The notes under the pieces: model-generated
Database searches by the model: none
What the model was told of the DNA's origin: nothing
The model's input: only the letters and a program-made list of their open reading frames with translations
Program-made: the position numbers and the translations under genes
Part shown: piece after piece, positions 29,668 through 40,076 of the stretch
Position numbering within the stretch: the first letter of the stretch is position 1
Layout: each line of letters opens with the position of its first letter
DNA from: Bacillota bacterium
Lineage (GTDB): Bacteria; Bacillota; Clostridia; Monoglobales; Firm-18
Assembly (NCBI GenBank): GCA_023228885.1
Contig: JALOAJ010000006.1
Coordinates: forward strand, 1-64,000
Length of the DNA stretch: 64,000 nt
Reading direction: 5' to 3'

Positions 29668-32600
29668 CTATAAGTGCGTAACCAAATCCGCCACCGGAAT
29701 TCTTTCATTCAAGTCAGTCCACACAAAAGCTTTAAACAACGCCGCCCCTGACTTACTTACAGGCGCTGTCGAAAGCGTAACACCGGTCGCTTGGTTCTCT
29801 ATATCGTCGGCTATAAATTTACAGCCTTCCATACTAATGACCTCGCCGGATTGGCTATAAGCAGAAACTATAACTGTCACTCGCTGTGGGACTCCCGTAT
29901 TGTTGCTGATAATCGCTTTCGCGAAAACCGTGTCCCCTGCGCCGTCTTCAATCGCAAGGGTTACTGGCAGGAAATCAACGCTCGTCAAAAAGTTGGTTGT
30001 ATAAGCGGTTTCAATAGCCGGGCCTTGATGGAGAGTATCTAAAGTAAGCTTTCTGTTCGATGAGGATATTATATCGCCGAAAGTCCCATAAGCGTCAGCT
30101 GCCCTAACCGTAGCCGGAACCTCAACGGTGTATACCGTGTAGTGCTCCAACAAGCTGTCGGGGGTCATGGAGTAGGTCATAGCTGCATGGTCGTATCTTG
30201 CCGTATGCGAAACCTCAACGCCGTCCTTTTTCAGCTTTATCCCTGCAAGGCTGGATTCCTCCATCGGTGTTGTAAACTTAACGCTGACCGCGCTTAAGTT
30301 GGTCGGCTGCGAACCCGTGTCTGTAAGGTTTCCGTCCGCATCTTTAAAGAACACCTTTTCAACCTCCGGGGTTCTTTTTACTACCATTACATTGTCAAGC
30401 CGAACCCTTGTGTATTGCGCGTTGCCTGAAGTGGATGTTTGTACTATAAGACCTCCTATGGTATTGTATTTGTTATAGTTCGTTTGATCCGCCGAAATAG
30501 GAAGATAAACGGGAATATATTCTCCCGCCGCAAGCTGAGCTGCCGTCGGTGTCCAACGGAAGCGTTCCGCATCGCCCATGTTAACGCCAGTCCCCCTAAA
30601 CGCAAAGTTGACATCATTCATGTTATTCATAGGCTTAACATAAAGAAATACTCCGGCGTCACTTTTGATACCGCCTAAACTTATATATTCCTCGGTGCCG
30701 CTGCTAAAAAGACGCGTCTGACTCCCATTTCCTCTTCCTCCCACCTCAAGCGCCGGACCGGTTAATGCATAGTCGCTGTCTATTACCTCCGAAAGCCATC
30801 CGTCAGTCACATCGGGAATGTTAGTATACCCCAGGCGCACTATGCCGCCACCGTAATCGCCCTCTTGATAAAGCGTTTTAAGCGGGCTTGGGTACGCACC
30901 CGTATCGGTGCGAACTGTAATTTCGGATTTGGAAGATTCGAATGTCACACCACCCTGAAGCTGTTCAAGGGAGGTTACATTGAATGTGTATTCTGTTCCC
31001 GGTCGCAAGTTTGAAGCTGCAAAGAAAGTGCCAATTACGGGATTTATCGTATTTAAAAGAGTGTTTCCCCTGTATATGTTATATCCTATAACATTGGGAC
31101 GGTTCACCGAAGACCATTTAATCCCTACCGTACTGGGTCCCGTGTGGGCTATCCTAAGTCCCGGCGGGCCGCCAAGTTCCGGTGTCATAACGGATATCGC
31201 TTGACAGGGCGTCATCATTATGTCCTTTATCGCTATGACATAATAACTGTATAATGTGTTCGGTAATACATCGTCATCGGTATATATCAATGCACTGACC
31301 GGCCCTATGATTTTAACTCCGTCTTTGTAAATATCATACATGATGTCGGTTCCATCCTCACCATCCGGATGGTTCCATGTTAGGGTCACACCATCCGCAG
31401 TAACGGACTCCGCCATCAGATTAGCTGGAGGGTTAAGCGTTTCCACTTCACTTCCCGCGACAAAACTGAAAACGCCGCCGCCGTAAGTCTGCTCAACGGC
31501 GTTGCTGTAAGTTGCGTGATAGCCTATGTTGGAAAGCCCTGCCGCAATCGTGACCGTATATTCCTTCCCCGGAACCAAAGGCGAATTTGGTACGATGACA
31601 TACGCGCGGTTTATATTCGGGTGTACGGAAACTGTAATGGGAACAGCTCCCTGTGTAACCTCCATCGTAATTCTTGAGCTTACCTCATCTAAAGAATTAA
31701 AATCCGAATTCGTTATAAGAGTAACCGCCGCGTTCGCCGGTATCTCTAAATTTGATTCGTTACCGTTATCAGCGTAACCGCCGTTAAGCATTGTACCTCG
31801 GAGACTTACCCCTATTGGCACAAGTTTAACGATCTGAACATCCGCAACCACCATACGACCCTGATGTCTGTTTCCACCGGTGTTTAACGAGGGAATTATA
31901 GCGGAAAGATCCCCTCTTTTGTTAGAATCATTCGTACCGTGGATATTGCAGTTAACTTTCTTAAATCCGATGCTGGGATGTATTTTAGTCCAGTCCACAT
32001 CCACCAACGAGTAGTCACCATGCGCAGATTGCGGCATATTGATAGGACTGGGAAACGAGAATTCAGGATCCGGGGCTCCGGGGGTGTAGCCAGCAAGACC
32101 TGCGTGACGAACCACACCTGTTACTTCAAAATCACTAAGCGGCAGGACTATCTCCTGGTAGTCTTTGCCCGAATCCTTCACAAAACTCTTAAATTCCTTA
32201 TAGGCGATGAACACCGAGCGGTCTGAAGTTGCATCTGTCTTTCCAACTATAACCGGTCTCCATTGATGTTGAGCTGCGACATCGTTGCCTATGTTTGACG
32301 CGTAAACCTTTAGCTTCAAGGCATATTCGTTCCTGTTCTGCTCCGTAAGCCCCGCAATATAAGTATCCGCGTCAAGCACATGCGGGATTTGCAGGGGATT
32401 TTCAATCGGGCTGCCGCCAGTACGCTTGCCCAAGTGAACATAATGCTGTATGTCGGGGTTTTCATCAATTAAATCTGCTGGGTTGCTGTTCACGCCAACG
32501 CTTTCATTCCTTATGTAAACATGACCTGGCAAGCCTTTGGTCACTCCCGGTCCCAAGGTGCCTTTATTGGTAACAACCACATATTCTATTGTACTTGCCG

Positions 32601-32703
32601 AAACGGGCAGAATCGCTGATGCAAATAAGGCCGCCACTATCGTTAGCACACAAAATAACGATAATATTCTATGGAATGCCCTATCATTCTTTGATTTCCC
32701 CAT
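29668..32703 (-). CDS. Secreted multidomain FN3/jelly-roll protein B
   Basis: This protein of about 1011 residues has the same architecture as its two paralogues: signal peptide, jelly-roll domain, Big-like domain, two FN3 domains, second jelly-roll, second Big-like domain, and the FKAFVWTDLNERIPV end module. It is the most divergent of the three in the N-terminal half. It starts at ATG 32703, 8 nt after GGGAGG; a GTG three codons upstream (32712) overlaps that site. The function is unknown and no catalytic motif is visible. The 156-nt gap to gene A (29512-29667) contains only a short imperfect hairpin near 29579-29600. Confidence 0.75.
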   Translation of the reverse strand: MGKSKNDRAFHRILSLFCVLTIVAALFASAILPVSASTIEYVVVTNKGTLGPGVTKGLPGHVYIRNESVGVNSNPADLIDENPDIQHYVHLGKRTGGSPIENPLQIPHVLDADTYIAGLTEQNRNEYALKLKVYASNIGNDVAAQHQWRPVIVGKTDATSDRSVFIAYKEFKSFVKDSGKDYQEIVLPLSDFEVTGVVRHAGLAGYTPGAPDPEFSFPSPINMPQSAHGDYSLVDVDWTKIHPSIGFKKVNCNIHGTNDSNKRGDLSAIIPSLNTGGNRHQGRMVVADVQIVKLVPIGVSLRGTMLNGGYADNGNESNLEIPANAAVTLITNSDFNSLDEVSSRITMEVTQGAVPITVSVHPNINRAYVIVPNSPLVPGKEYTVTIAAGLSNIGYHATYSNAVEQTYGGGVFSFVAGSEVETLNPPANLMAESVTADGVTLTWNHPDGEDGTDIMYDIYKDGVKIIGPVSALIYTDDDVLPNTLYSYYVIAIKDIMMTPCQAISVMTPELGGPPGLRIAHTGPSTVGIKWSSVNRPNVIGYNIYRGNTLLNTINPVIGTFFAASNLRPGTEYTFNVTSLEQLQGGVTFESSKSEITVRTDTGAYPSPLKTLYQEGDYGGGIVRLGYTNIPDVTDGWLSEVIDSDYALTGPALEVGGRGNGSQTRLFSSGTEEYISLGGIKSDAGVFLYVKPMNNMNDVNFAFRGTGVNMGDAERFRWTPTAAQLAAGEYIPVYLPISADQTNYNKYNTIGGLIVQTSTSGNAQYTRVRLDNVMVVKRTPEVEKVFFKDADGNLTDTGSQPTNLSAVSVKFTTPMEESSLAGIKLKKDGVEVSHTARYDHAAMTYSMTPDSLLEHYTVYTVEVPATVRAADAYGTFGDIISSSNRKLTLDTLHQGPAIETAYTTNFLTSVDFLPVTLAIEDGAGDTVFAKAIISNNTGVPQRVTVIVSAYSQSGEVISMEGCKFIADDIENQATGVTLSTAPVSKSGAALFKAFVWTDLNERIPVADLVTHL

Positions 32704-32746
32704 TTTCGTCACCTCCCAAACTTTTTAGAACAGCCATTGAAATATA

Positions 32747-34219
32747 TCACGGCTGAGTATAACTTGACTGAGTTATAAGACACGGGTCTTTAACGGCGGC
32801 GTTTACCGCTTCTTTAATAATTTGCAATTTCTCGGGCGTGATAGGGGTGTCGTTGGGCGCGTATGGTACATATGTGATATGGTCAATAGACATTCCCGTC
32901 AGTGTCTTGAACCATGTCATTCCGGCGGTATACCTACCGATAATATTGCTCAAATGGTGCCCATCACGAGTTATTGTGTCACCAATATAGCTTGTACGAA
33001 GGTTCTGTATCGCCGTCCCTGCGGGAATGATAAAATCAAAGTCCCCGTTAAGCATAACCTTGGTTTGTGCAGCATCAACAATGCTGTTATACATGACTAT
33101 CTGATCCTGCCCGTAATTTGCAAAACCCGCGTGAGTACTGTCTTGTTGATACGCCCATGTCATATGCCAGATCAAGCGAGCGTTAGGACAGTGGGTTTTG
33201 ATATATGCAGACAAGTCGCTGAGCGGCGGTTCATAGGTTTCGGCAAGCCCTGATTGTCGGCTTGCCTGCTGCAATGTGATGTAATCCCAGTCTTCATTTA
33301 GCAGGCCGTATAGTAGTGATCTGCTACCGGTGTTCGCCCAAGACCCGGTACTATTTTTAAAATAGCTGTAACTTGAGGAGCCGCTTTGCGCGTTTTCCCA
33401 ATGTGTAGCCAACGAGCAACCTCCGATGTAAAGATTTCCAAGAACCACTTCCTCCAGGCCGGCATTCTTAGCTATTTTATAAAGCCATTCCATCGCGTCT
33501 ACGCTGAAACTGTTTCCAATAGCTAAAACTTTAAGAGGTCTGCCGACTTCAGGCGGAGCTTCATTCAGATACGGAGCCATGTTTGTAAGGTCTTTAACAA
33601 GATATGCTTTTATACGCTTTGCCGATGCAAGAATTGATGCAAAAGAAACGGTTTCATTCAATCCGCTTAACGGTATCTCATCATATTTTGCCATTCTGAT
33701 GTCAGCAAGCATTCCATCTTGCGTATACGCCGCCGCAATCACCGTACACTTATGACCGGGCTGCAGATAAATATTATCCATGCTGACCGAAACTGAAACG
33801 GTGTTTGTTTCCGCATTAAGTGTAAGTTTAACATCGCTGTCAAACAGTTCTGTAAGCGAGGTTACCGTTTCGATTGTCGGCGTTACGTCTTTCGCAGCTG
33901 CACTCACATTAAAGCTGCATTCTTCTATGTTTCCGTATTCGGTTTTCCAGCCAAACCGGAATGTATATTTACCATCGCAATCGGCGACAACCTGGTCTAT
34001 GTGGATAATGTCATTCTCAGTAATTGGTGACCCAGCATGTGCAGTCTTTGTAATGAGCAATGTAATATATGCCCCGCCGTAAGCACTTCCGGCATTACCC
34101 GTCAGCGTAACCACTTCGCTTCCCTTCACAGTATTGACAACAGGCGTGTCCGCGGCGGCGCTTAACGCTACTCCCTGAAAAAACAATGTAATAATTAATA
34201 ACTGTACAACTTTTTTCAT
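32747..34219 (-). CDS. Secreted DUF4886 (SGNH-like) protein
   Basis: This 490-residue protein has a signal peptide (MKKVVQLLIITLFFQGVALSAAA), an Ig-like module (about 28-105; DCDGKYTFRFG), a second module ending IKAYLVKDLTNMAPYL (about 125-218), and a DUF4886 domain (about 228-490). The putative SGNH residues are Ser237 in LAIGNSFS and Asp419/His422 in TRDGHHLS; GGCSLATHW and IWHMTWAYQ are further conserved blocks. The domain is about as similar to the one fused to the GH5-like enzyme at 15089 as paralogues should be, down to the final QSSYTQP. It is probably an extracellular carbohydrate esterase, though no activity is established that I can cite. It sits between FN3 proteins B and C. Confidence 0.78.
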   Translation of the reverse strand: MKKVVQLLIITLFFQGVALSAAADTPVVNTVKGSEVVTLTGNAGSAYGGAYITLLITKTAHAGSPITENDIIHIDQVVADCDGKYTFRFGWKTEYGNIEECSFNVSAAAKDVTPTIETVTSLTELFDSDVKLTLNAETNTVSVSVSMDNIYLQPGHKCTVIAAAYTQDGMLADIRMAKYDEIPLSGLNETVSFASILASAKRIKAYLVKDLTNMAPYLNEAPPEVGRPLKVLAIGNSFSVDAMEWLYKIAKNAGLEEVVLGNLYIGGCSLATHWENAQSGSSSYSYFKNSTGSWANTGSRSLLYGLLNEDWDYITLQQASRQSGLAETYEPPLSDLSAYIKTHCPNARLIWHMTWAYQQDSTHAGFANYGQDQIVMYNSIVDAAQTKVMLNGDFDFIIPAGTAIQNLRTSYIGDTITRDGHHLSNIIGRYTAGMTWFKTLTGMSIDHITYVPYAPNDTPITPEKLQIIKEAVNAAVKDPCLITQSSYTQP

Positions 34220-34289
34220 ATATTCACTCCCTCCCCAAAAACGGTATGCGAGGATATGCAGTTATGCACCCCCGCATCCGTACCAAAAC

Positions 34290-37200
34290 CTATGGGAACG
34301 TAATTAAATCCGACATCGGTATCATTTCATCCAAATCGTTCCATACAAAGGCTTTAAACAATGCCATCCCCGACTTGCTTACAGGTTCTGTAAAAAGCGT
34401 AATGTCCGCTGCTCCGGCACTTAGCCAGTCGGATTTGAACTTGTAATCCTTCATAATGTAAACACCGTTATTTAAATCGTAAGTGCAAATAATAACCGCT
34501 ACATCCTGAGATGCGCCGGTATTGTTGCTGATAACCGCTTTCGCGAAAACCGTATCCTCCGCCCCGTTTTCAATTGTAAGAACTATCGGCAGGGGATTAT
34601 CTTGCGTTGTAAAGGACGCAGAATAAGCGGCTCCAATAGATGGACCATGATTGAGAGTATCCAAAGTCATCCTTCTATTCGATGCAGATATTATCTCACC
34701 AAAAGTCCCATAAGCATCAACCGCCCTTACTGTGGCAGGAACCTCGACTGTGTATTCCGTGCTGTAATCCAACTTTCTGTCGGGGGTCATAGAGTAAGTC
34801 AAAGTCGCGCGATTGTAGCTTCCCGTATGAGGAATCCCGACGCCGTCTTTTTTCAGTTTTATCCCTGCAAGGCTGGATTCCTCCATCGGCGTTGTAAACT
34901 TAACGCTGACCGCGCTAACATTGACGGGCTGAAGCCCCGCAGCCGTGCTATTGCCGTATGCATCCCTAAAAGATACCTTTTCAATCTCCGGCGTTCTCTT
35001 TACTATCATTACATTGTCAAGCCGTACCCTTGTGTATTGCGCATTGCCTGAGGTGGAGGTCTGTACTATAAGCCCCCCTACGGTATTATAACTGTTATAA
35101 TTCGTCAAATCCGCCGAAAGAGGAATATAAATGGGAATATATTCTCCCCCTGTAAGCTGAGCGGATGTCGGTGTCCAACGAAACCGTTCCGCAGCACCCG
35201 TATCAACGGGTTGACCCCTAAACGCAAAATTGACATCATTCGTATTGTTCATGGGTTTCGCATAAAGAAATATTCCAACATCACTTTTTATATCGTCTAA
35301 ACTTATATACTCCGTAACGCCGTTGCTGAAAAGACGCGTCTGACTTCCGTTTCCCCTTCCTCCTGCTTCAAGCGCCGGACCGGTCAACGCATAATCGCTG
35401 TCTATTACCTCCGAAAGCCAGCCGTCAGTTACATCAGAAATATTGGTGTGCCCCAGTCGTACTATGCCGCCGCCGTAATTCCCCTCTTGATAAAGCACTT
35501 TAAGGGGGCTCGGATACGCACCTGCATCGGTGCTAACCATAATTTCGGATTTGGCAGATTCAAACGACACACCACCCTGAAGCTGTTCAAGGAAGGTTAC
35601 ATTGAATGCGTATTCGGTATTCGGTTGCAGATTTGTAGCGGTAAAAGATGTGTCGGTTATAGGCTTTATCGTATTTAAAAGGGTATCCCCCATGTATATG
35701 TTATATCCTATAATATTGTGCCGAAGTACCGGATTCCACTTAATTTCAACCGTACTTGTTCCCGTACCGGTCACGCTTAGCCCCGCCGGACCTGAAAGCT
35801 CCGGCGTTATGACGGATATCGCGGCACAGGGAGTCATCATAATATCCTTTATCGCCACTACATAGTAACTGTATGATGTGTTTGGCGCCACAGCATCGTC
35901 AATGTACATCAGCGCGCTTATAGGTCCCGCAATTTTAGCCCCATCCCTGTAAACATCGTACATAAGGTCGATTCCGTTCTCGTCTGACGGGTGATTCCAT
36001 GTTAAAGTCACACTATCCGCAGCAACCGAACTCGCCGTCAAATTGGTGGGCGGGTTAAGGGTTTCTATTTTGTTTCCTGCGGTAAAGCTGAAGGAATCTC
36101 CGCCGTAAGTCTGCTCAACCGCGTTGCTGTAAGTTGCGTGATAGCCTATGTTGGAAAGCCCCGCCCCAATCGTGACCGTATATTCTTCACCCGAAACCAG
36201 AGGCGTATCCGGCGTAACGACATACGCGCGGTTTATATTCGGGTGCGCGGAAACCGTAACAGGAATATCCGCCTGCGCACTCTCCATCGTAATTTTTGAG
36301 CTTACCTCCTCCAGAGAATTAAAATCCGAAGTCATTATAACAGTAATCGCCGCATTCGCCGGCATCTCCAAATTCGTTTGGTTGCCGTTATCAACATAGT
36401 CGCCATTAAGCATCGTACCCCTAAGACTTGCCGTTATCGGCACAAGTTTAATAATTTGAACATCTGCAACCACCATACGACCCTGGTGCCTGTTCCCTTT
36501 ATTATGTAATGTACTTAATGCGTATGTTATTTCGCGAAGATCCCCCCTGGGAGTACTCGACCCATTTAGGTTGCAGTTGACTTTCTTAAACCCGATACTG
36601 GGATGTATTTTAGTCCAATCTACATCCACCAGCGAGTAATCACTATGATTTTGGCTGTTTTGCATACCGATATCATAACCGGTAAATGAAAACTCAGGAT
36701 CCGGTATTCCGGGAGTGTAGCCGGCAATGTTCGCATGACGAACCACGCCTGTCTCCTCGAAATCGCTGAGCGGCAAGACTATCTCCTGGTAATCCCTGCC
36801 GGTATCCTTCCTGAAGTTCTCAAAACGTTTATAGGCGATGAATACCTGGCGGGCTTGAGTAGCGTCTGTCTTCCCCACTATAACCGGTCTCCATTGCTTC
36901 TCATCTGCTGTAGCGTTATCAGTATTATTGCCTATAATTGACTCGTAAACCTTTAGCTTTAAAGCGTATTCGCCCCTGGTTTGTTCCGTAAGCCCCTCTA
37001 TATATGTGTTAGCGTCAAGCACATGTGGGATTTGAAGCGGGTTTTCAACCGGCGATTCAGCTGTTGCTTGACCTGTGCGCCTACCCAGATGAATATAATT
37101 TTGCGCGCCGGGGCTTCCATTGATTACATCATTTGGGTTGCCGGTCGCTCCCGCGGTATCACTTCTGATAACAACATAACCCGGATTGCCCTTGACCACG

Positions 37201-37367
37201 CCGGGTCCCAAGGCGCCTTTATCGGTAACCACTACATATTCTACCGTACTTGCCGAAACGGGTAAAATCGTCGGCGCGAATAGCGCAATTATTAGTACTA
37301 ACGCGCAAACCCCCGCTAACCTTTGACGAAAACTTCTGCTGATGCTTAACCTTGACCTTTTCATCAT
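34290..37367 (-). CDS. Secreted multidomain FN3/jelly-roll protein C
   Basis: This 1025-residue paralogue of proteins A and B has the same domain order. Residues 1 to about 640 are almost identical to A. The second half departs in patches (for example FRGQPVDTGAAERF against FRGTGVNMGDAERF in both A and B). The last 60 residues are replaced by a divergent version of the C-terminal module (CTYDLNNGVYIMKDYKF, ending FKAFVWNDLDEMIPM). The start ATG follows GGGAGG at the same spacing as in gene A. It is the first of the three to be transcribed if one messenger covers the cluster. No catalytic motif is seen. Confidence 0.75.
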   Translation of the reverse strand: MMKRSRLSISRSFRQRLAGVCALVLIIALFAPTILPVSASTVEYVVVTDKGALGPGVVKGNPGYVVIRSDTAGATGNPNDVINGSPGAQNYIHLGRRTGQATAESPVENPLQIPHVLDANTYIEGLTEQTRGEYALKLKVYESIIGNNTDNATADEKQWRPVIVGKTDATQARQVFIAYKRFENFRKDTGRDYQEIVLPLSDFEETGVVRHANIAGYTPGIPDPEFSFTGYDIGMQNSQNHSDYSLVDVDWTKIHPSIGFKKVNCNLNGSSTPRGDLREITYALSTLHNKGNRHQGRMVVADVQIIKLVPITASLRGTMLNGDYVDNGNQTNLEMPANAAITVIMTSDFNSLEEVSSKITMESAQADIPVTVSAHPNINRAYVVTPDTPLVSGEEYTVTIGAGLSNIGYHATYSNAVEQTYGGDSFSFTAGNKIETLNPPTNLTASSVAADSVTLTWNHPSDENGIDLMYDVYRDGAKIAGPISALMYIDDAVAPNTSYSYYVVAIKDIMMTPCAAISVITPELSGPAGLSVTGTGTSTVEIKWNPVLRHNIIGYNIYMGDTLLNTIKPITDTSFTATNLQPNTEYAFNVTFLEQLQGGVSFESAKSEIMVSTDAGAYPSPLKVLYQEGNYGGGIVRLGHTNISDVTDGWLSEVIDSDYALTGPALEAGGRGNGSQTRLFSNGVTEYISLDDIKSDVGIFLYAKPMNNTNDVNFAFRGQPVDTGAAERFRWTPTSAQLTGGEYIPIYIPLSADLTNYNSYNTVGGLIVQTSTSGNAQYTRVRLDNVMIVKRTPEIEKVSFRDAYGNSTAAGLQPVNVSAVSVKFTTPMEESSLAGIKLKKDGVGIPHTGSYNRATLTYSMTPDRKLDYSTEYTVEVPATVRAVDAYGTFGEIISASNRRMTLDTLNHGPSIGAAYSASFTTQDNPLPIVLTIENGAEDTVFAKAVISNNTGASQDVAVIICTYDLNNGVYIMKDYKFKSDWLSAGAADITLFTEPVSKSGMALFKAFVWNDLDEMIPMSDLITFP

Positions 37368-37397
37368 ATTTAACCTCCCTGAAAATGTTTTAAATTT

Positions 37398-40076
37398 TTA
37401 TTTTTTATATACTACCATTGAAATCGGCACGCCATCCCTCTGGATTAGTACAACCTCGGAGCATTCACTCCCGCCCGTTTTATAATCTACAATATCGGCT
37501 ATCGATCCCCCATACGCAATTTTAGTTTCAGCGTCATATACTGTAATATTGAACGCTTCGGCTGTGTACAGCATAAGTGTGCTTATGCTGGTCGTTCCGG
37601 ACGGCGGGGTGGGGGATACAATGATTCTCCCGTTCTTCTTTTCATAAACATATCCGTGAACTATATGCGGGTAAGCGTAATAGTTGCCGCTATTGGTAAC
37701 AAAAGCTTCCTTTCCATTGTAGTCGTAAACAATGCTATGAATCGCACCTTCATCGTCCTGCACTGCAAAACGTATAGTATCCCCCACATCAACATCGGCG
37801 AATACCTCGGGATTTTTTGCGATTGCCTCAATCTCCGAACCGTTTCGCATACCATATATTTTTTTAACCGTTTCACCCTTGTTGTTGAGCATCGATGTAA
37901 TCTTTGTCACTACCGTAAGGGGTGTACTGTCACCCATTACAGAGGTTGTTTTCCCAAAGTAGCTACATATGACGGCAGCCGTAATGTCGTTGTCAACATA
38001 ATACCCTTCCGCTCCGTAGCTTATTCCATTAGCATGAATATCGGGACCGCCCGTCTGAAACATTGCCCTATCCTCAACATTGTTAGGAACGCGGAAAGCC
38101 AGAGCATCGGAGTCAAACGCCAGCCTGTTTCCGAACATTCGAGTTGTCCGCGCGTAACGTATAGCGGTGTAGACACCGGGGGCGCTCACCGATACGCCTA
38201 CTGAAAGCGGACTGAAATGCAGTGTGTTATCGCGCCCGGAATCCGTCTGCAAAGGCGCCGCCGTATCGACCTCAATAATTTCATTATTTATATTTAGCTT
38301 ATAGCGTATGATTTGATCAAGCTTTTCAAGTGCCCCTTCAACCTCTCCTTGCCCGACTATGGCGCTGAAATTCTCCAAAGTCTTTTCAGCCCTGTATCTG
38401 TTTATAAGCGCCTGCGCCCTTCCCAAAGCTTCTACTATATTATCAGGATTCGTGTATACATCTCCGTCAATATTGATTCGTTTTGCAAACGGCGTGATTC
38501 TGACCTCGCCATCGCTGTCATAGAGCATGGCTTCAACAGTACGGTTAAGACCCGAGCCTGTTCGTCCAACATCCGCAAGATATGCGTAAAAGTATACATC
38601 ACGGTCGTTCAACACAAAAGTAACGACCTTTCCGGTATGATTCGTACTAAGGGTTATCACATCACCCGGCTTGGCGTATGCCAACGACTTTTCAGCTGCC
38701 GTACCACTTAAAACGGTATATGTCTTATTGTCAACGACAAGCTGACTCTCTCCGCCTTCCATGGCGGCGACGACCTCGATTATTCTACCGGTAATTTTGG
38801 CGGAATTGATAAGCAATGTTAAGCTTTGGTTGTCTTTTGACACTGCAATGGAAGCAATATCATCCGTGTTTATTTCAAAGCTTATGAGTTCATCCCCCGC
38901 GCCGTCCATGATATAGCAGTATTCATAGTCATCAAACACAAGATGATTGTTCGAAGCAAGGTATACTATCTCGTGCGTTACGCTTTGTACAACATCGGTT
39001 AGATAGTTATTGATTATAACAATGTCATATACACCGTCGCCGTTGTTGTCAATCAATGTAACATCCCCCGTTATATCGGTGAAGTCCGAATCCTCATATC
39101 CCATGTACTCGCGTCCATTGTACACAACGCTTACCCCGAAGGACAGGATATAATCCTCATTGTACTTTCCATCCGCACTCCTAAAAGTGTATTTAAAGTT
39201 CTGATAATTGAAAATGTCCTCTCCATAGGCAAAAACTGCTTCGTTTCTCCTTTGGTTGATACGCATTGCAACGAGCTGATATAAATCGTCATCATTGTCA
39301 TCGGTTGCGTAACATTCAACGCTGTACCCCAAATAACTGTCAGTTTTGGAGGTGTCTGGCGAATATACGACTTTTTCGTCTATGTAAAAGTAATTATTTT
39401 TCATTGGCAAAACGCCGCCGATTCCAGTCCTTGTGTTGCTGTTTACGACTCCCATGATTTTAACCAGACCTAAATACATATACGCAAGGGTATCGCCGGA
39501 AACTGTGTTGTAGCGAGACTGTGTGCCCGCCGAAATCGTTTGCATTACCTCTATATCAAGGGCTTTTAGTATAAGATTTGCCGCATCTGCCGCTGTTACG
39601 CCGCCGAATGACATTGGCAAGATTCCCAAACTGCTTGCAATTTGCATATACCCTATGGGATAGCCACCTCTTTCATGCGCCAAAAACTCATACCCCAACA
39701 GACGCACAAGTGCCGCTAAAAACTGCTCCGAAGTTATCTCATCATCCGCCCCGAAGGTATTTGCATCATAACCCGTCATAATCCCTGCGCTTGTAACGGA
39801 ATCTACATCACCTTCCGCCCAATGTCCGGGAGGAACATCCGCAAATGAATTTGCATTGGCTACGCCTTTGCAAAAATTTGCAAACATCTGCGCCGCTTCG
39901 GCGCGGCTTAAAAGAACATCCGGTTTGCCCTCATAAGACAAGTTAATAAGCCCCAACTCTGCCAAAAAAGCAATGTTGGATTTTTCAATGACCGGACTGC
40001 TTGAAAATACCGGTAGACATAATACCGAAACCATTAGTACTGCAATCAACAAAAGTGATATTGTTTTATGACCCAT
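37398..40076 (-). CDS. Large SLH-domain surface protein of unknown function
   Basis: This protein of about 892 residues has a signal peptide (ending PVFSSS) and about three N-terminal SLH repeats (about 30-205; FADVPPGHWAEGDVDSV, RAEAAQMFANF). About 680 beta-rich residues follow that I do not recognise. They contain one calcium-loop-like DNNGDGVYD and several repeats of a VVxLxxxxxVYxYxA type. It would be tethered to the cell wall by its N terminus, unlike its neighbours that anchor at the C terminus. The start is ATG 40076, 8 nt after GGGAGG; the preceding gene's stop (40066) overlaps it by 11 nt, so the two are translationally coupled. Confidence 0.75.
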   Translation of the reverse strand: MGHKTISLLLIAVLMVSVLCLPVFSSSPVIEKSNIAFLAELGLINLSYEGKPDVLLSRAEAAQMFANFCKGVANANSFADVPPGHWAEGDVDSVTSAGIMTGYDANTFGADDEITSEQFLAALVRLLGYEFLAHERGGYPIGYMQIASSLGILPMSFGGVTAADAANLILKALDIEVMQTISAGTQSRYNTVSGDTLAYMYLGLVKIMGVVNSNTRTGIGGVLPMKNNYFYIDEKVVYSPDTSKTDSYLGYSVECYATDDNDDDLYQLVAMRINQRRNEAVFAYGEDIFNYQNFKYTFRSADGKYNEDYILSFGVSVVYNGREYMGYEDSDFTDITGDVTLIDNNGDGVYDIVIINNYLTDVVQSVTHEIVYLASNNHLVFDDYEYCYIMDGAGDELISFEINTDDIASIAVSKDNQSLTLLINSAKITGRIIEVVAAMEGGESQLVVDNKTYTVLSGTAAEKSLAYAKPGDVITLSTNHTGKVVTFVLNDRDVYFYAYLADVGRTGSGLNRTVEAMLYDSDGEVRITPFAKRINIDGDVYTNPDNIVEALGRAQALINRYRAEKTLENFSAIVGQGEVEGALEKLDQIIRYKLNINNEIIEVDTAAPLQTDSGRDNTLHFSPLSVGVSVSAPGVYTAIRYARTTRMFGNRLAFDSDALAFRVPNNVEDRAMFQTGGPDIHANGISYGAEGYYVDNDITAAVICSYFGKTTSVMGDSTPLTVVTKITSMLNNKGETVKKIYGMRNGSEIEAIAKNPEVFADVDVGDTIRFAVQDDEGAIHSIVYDYNGKEAFVTNSGNYYAYPHIVHGYVYEKKNGRIIVSPTPPSGTTSISTLMLYTAEAFNITVYDAETKIAYGGSIADIVDYKTGGSECSEVVLIQRDGVPISMVVYKK

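Noticed and set aside
26434..37367. Kilobase-scale direct repeats that might suggest an insertion element or CRISPR-like array
   Set aside because: The repeats are whole protein-coding paralogues without spacers, transposase or terminal inverted repeats.
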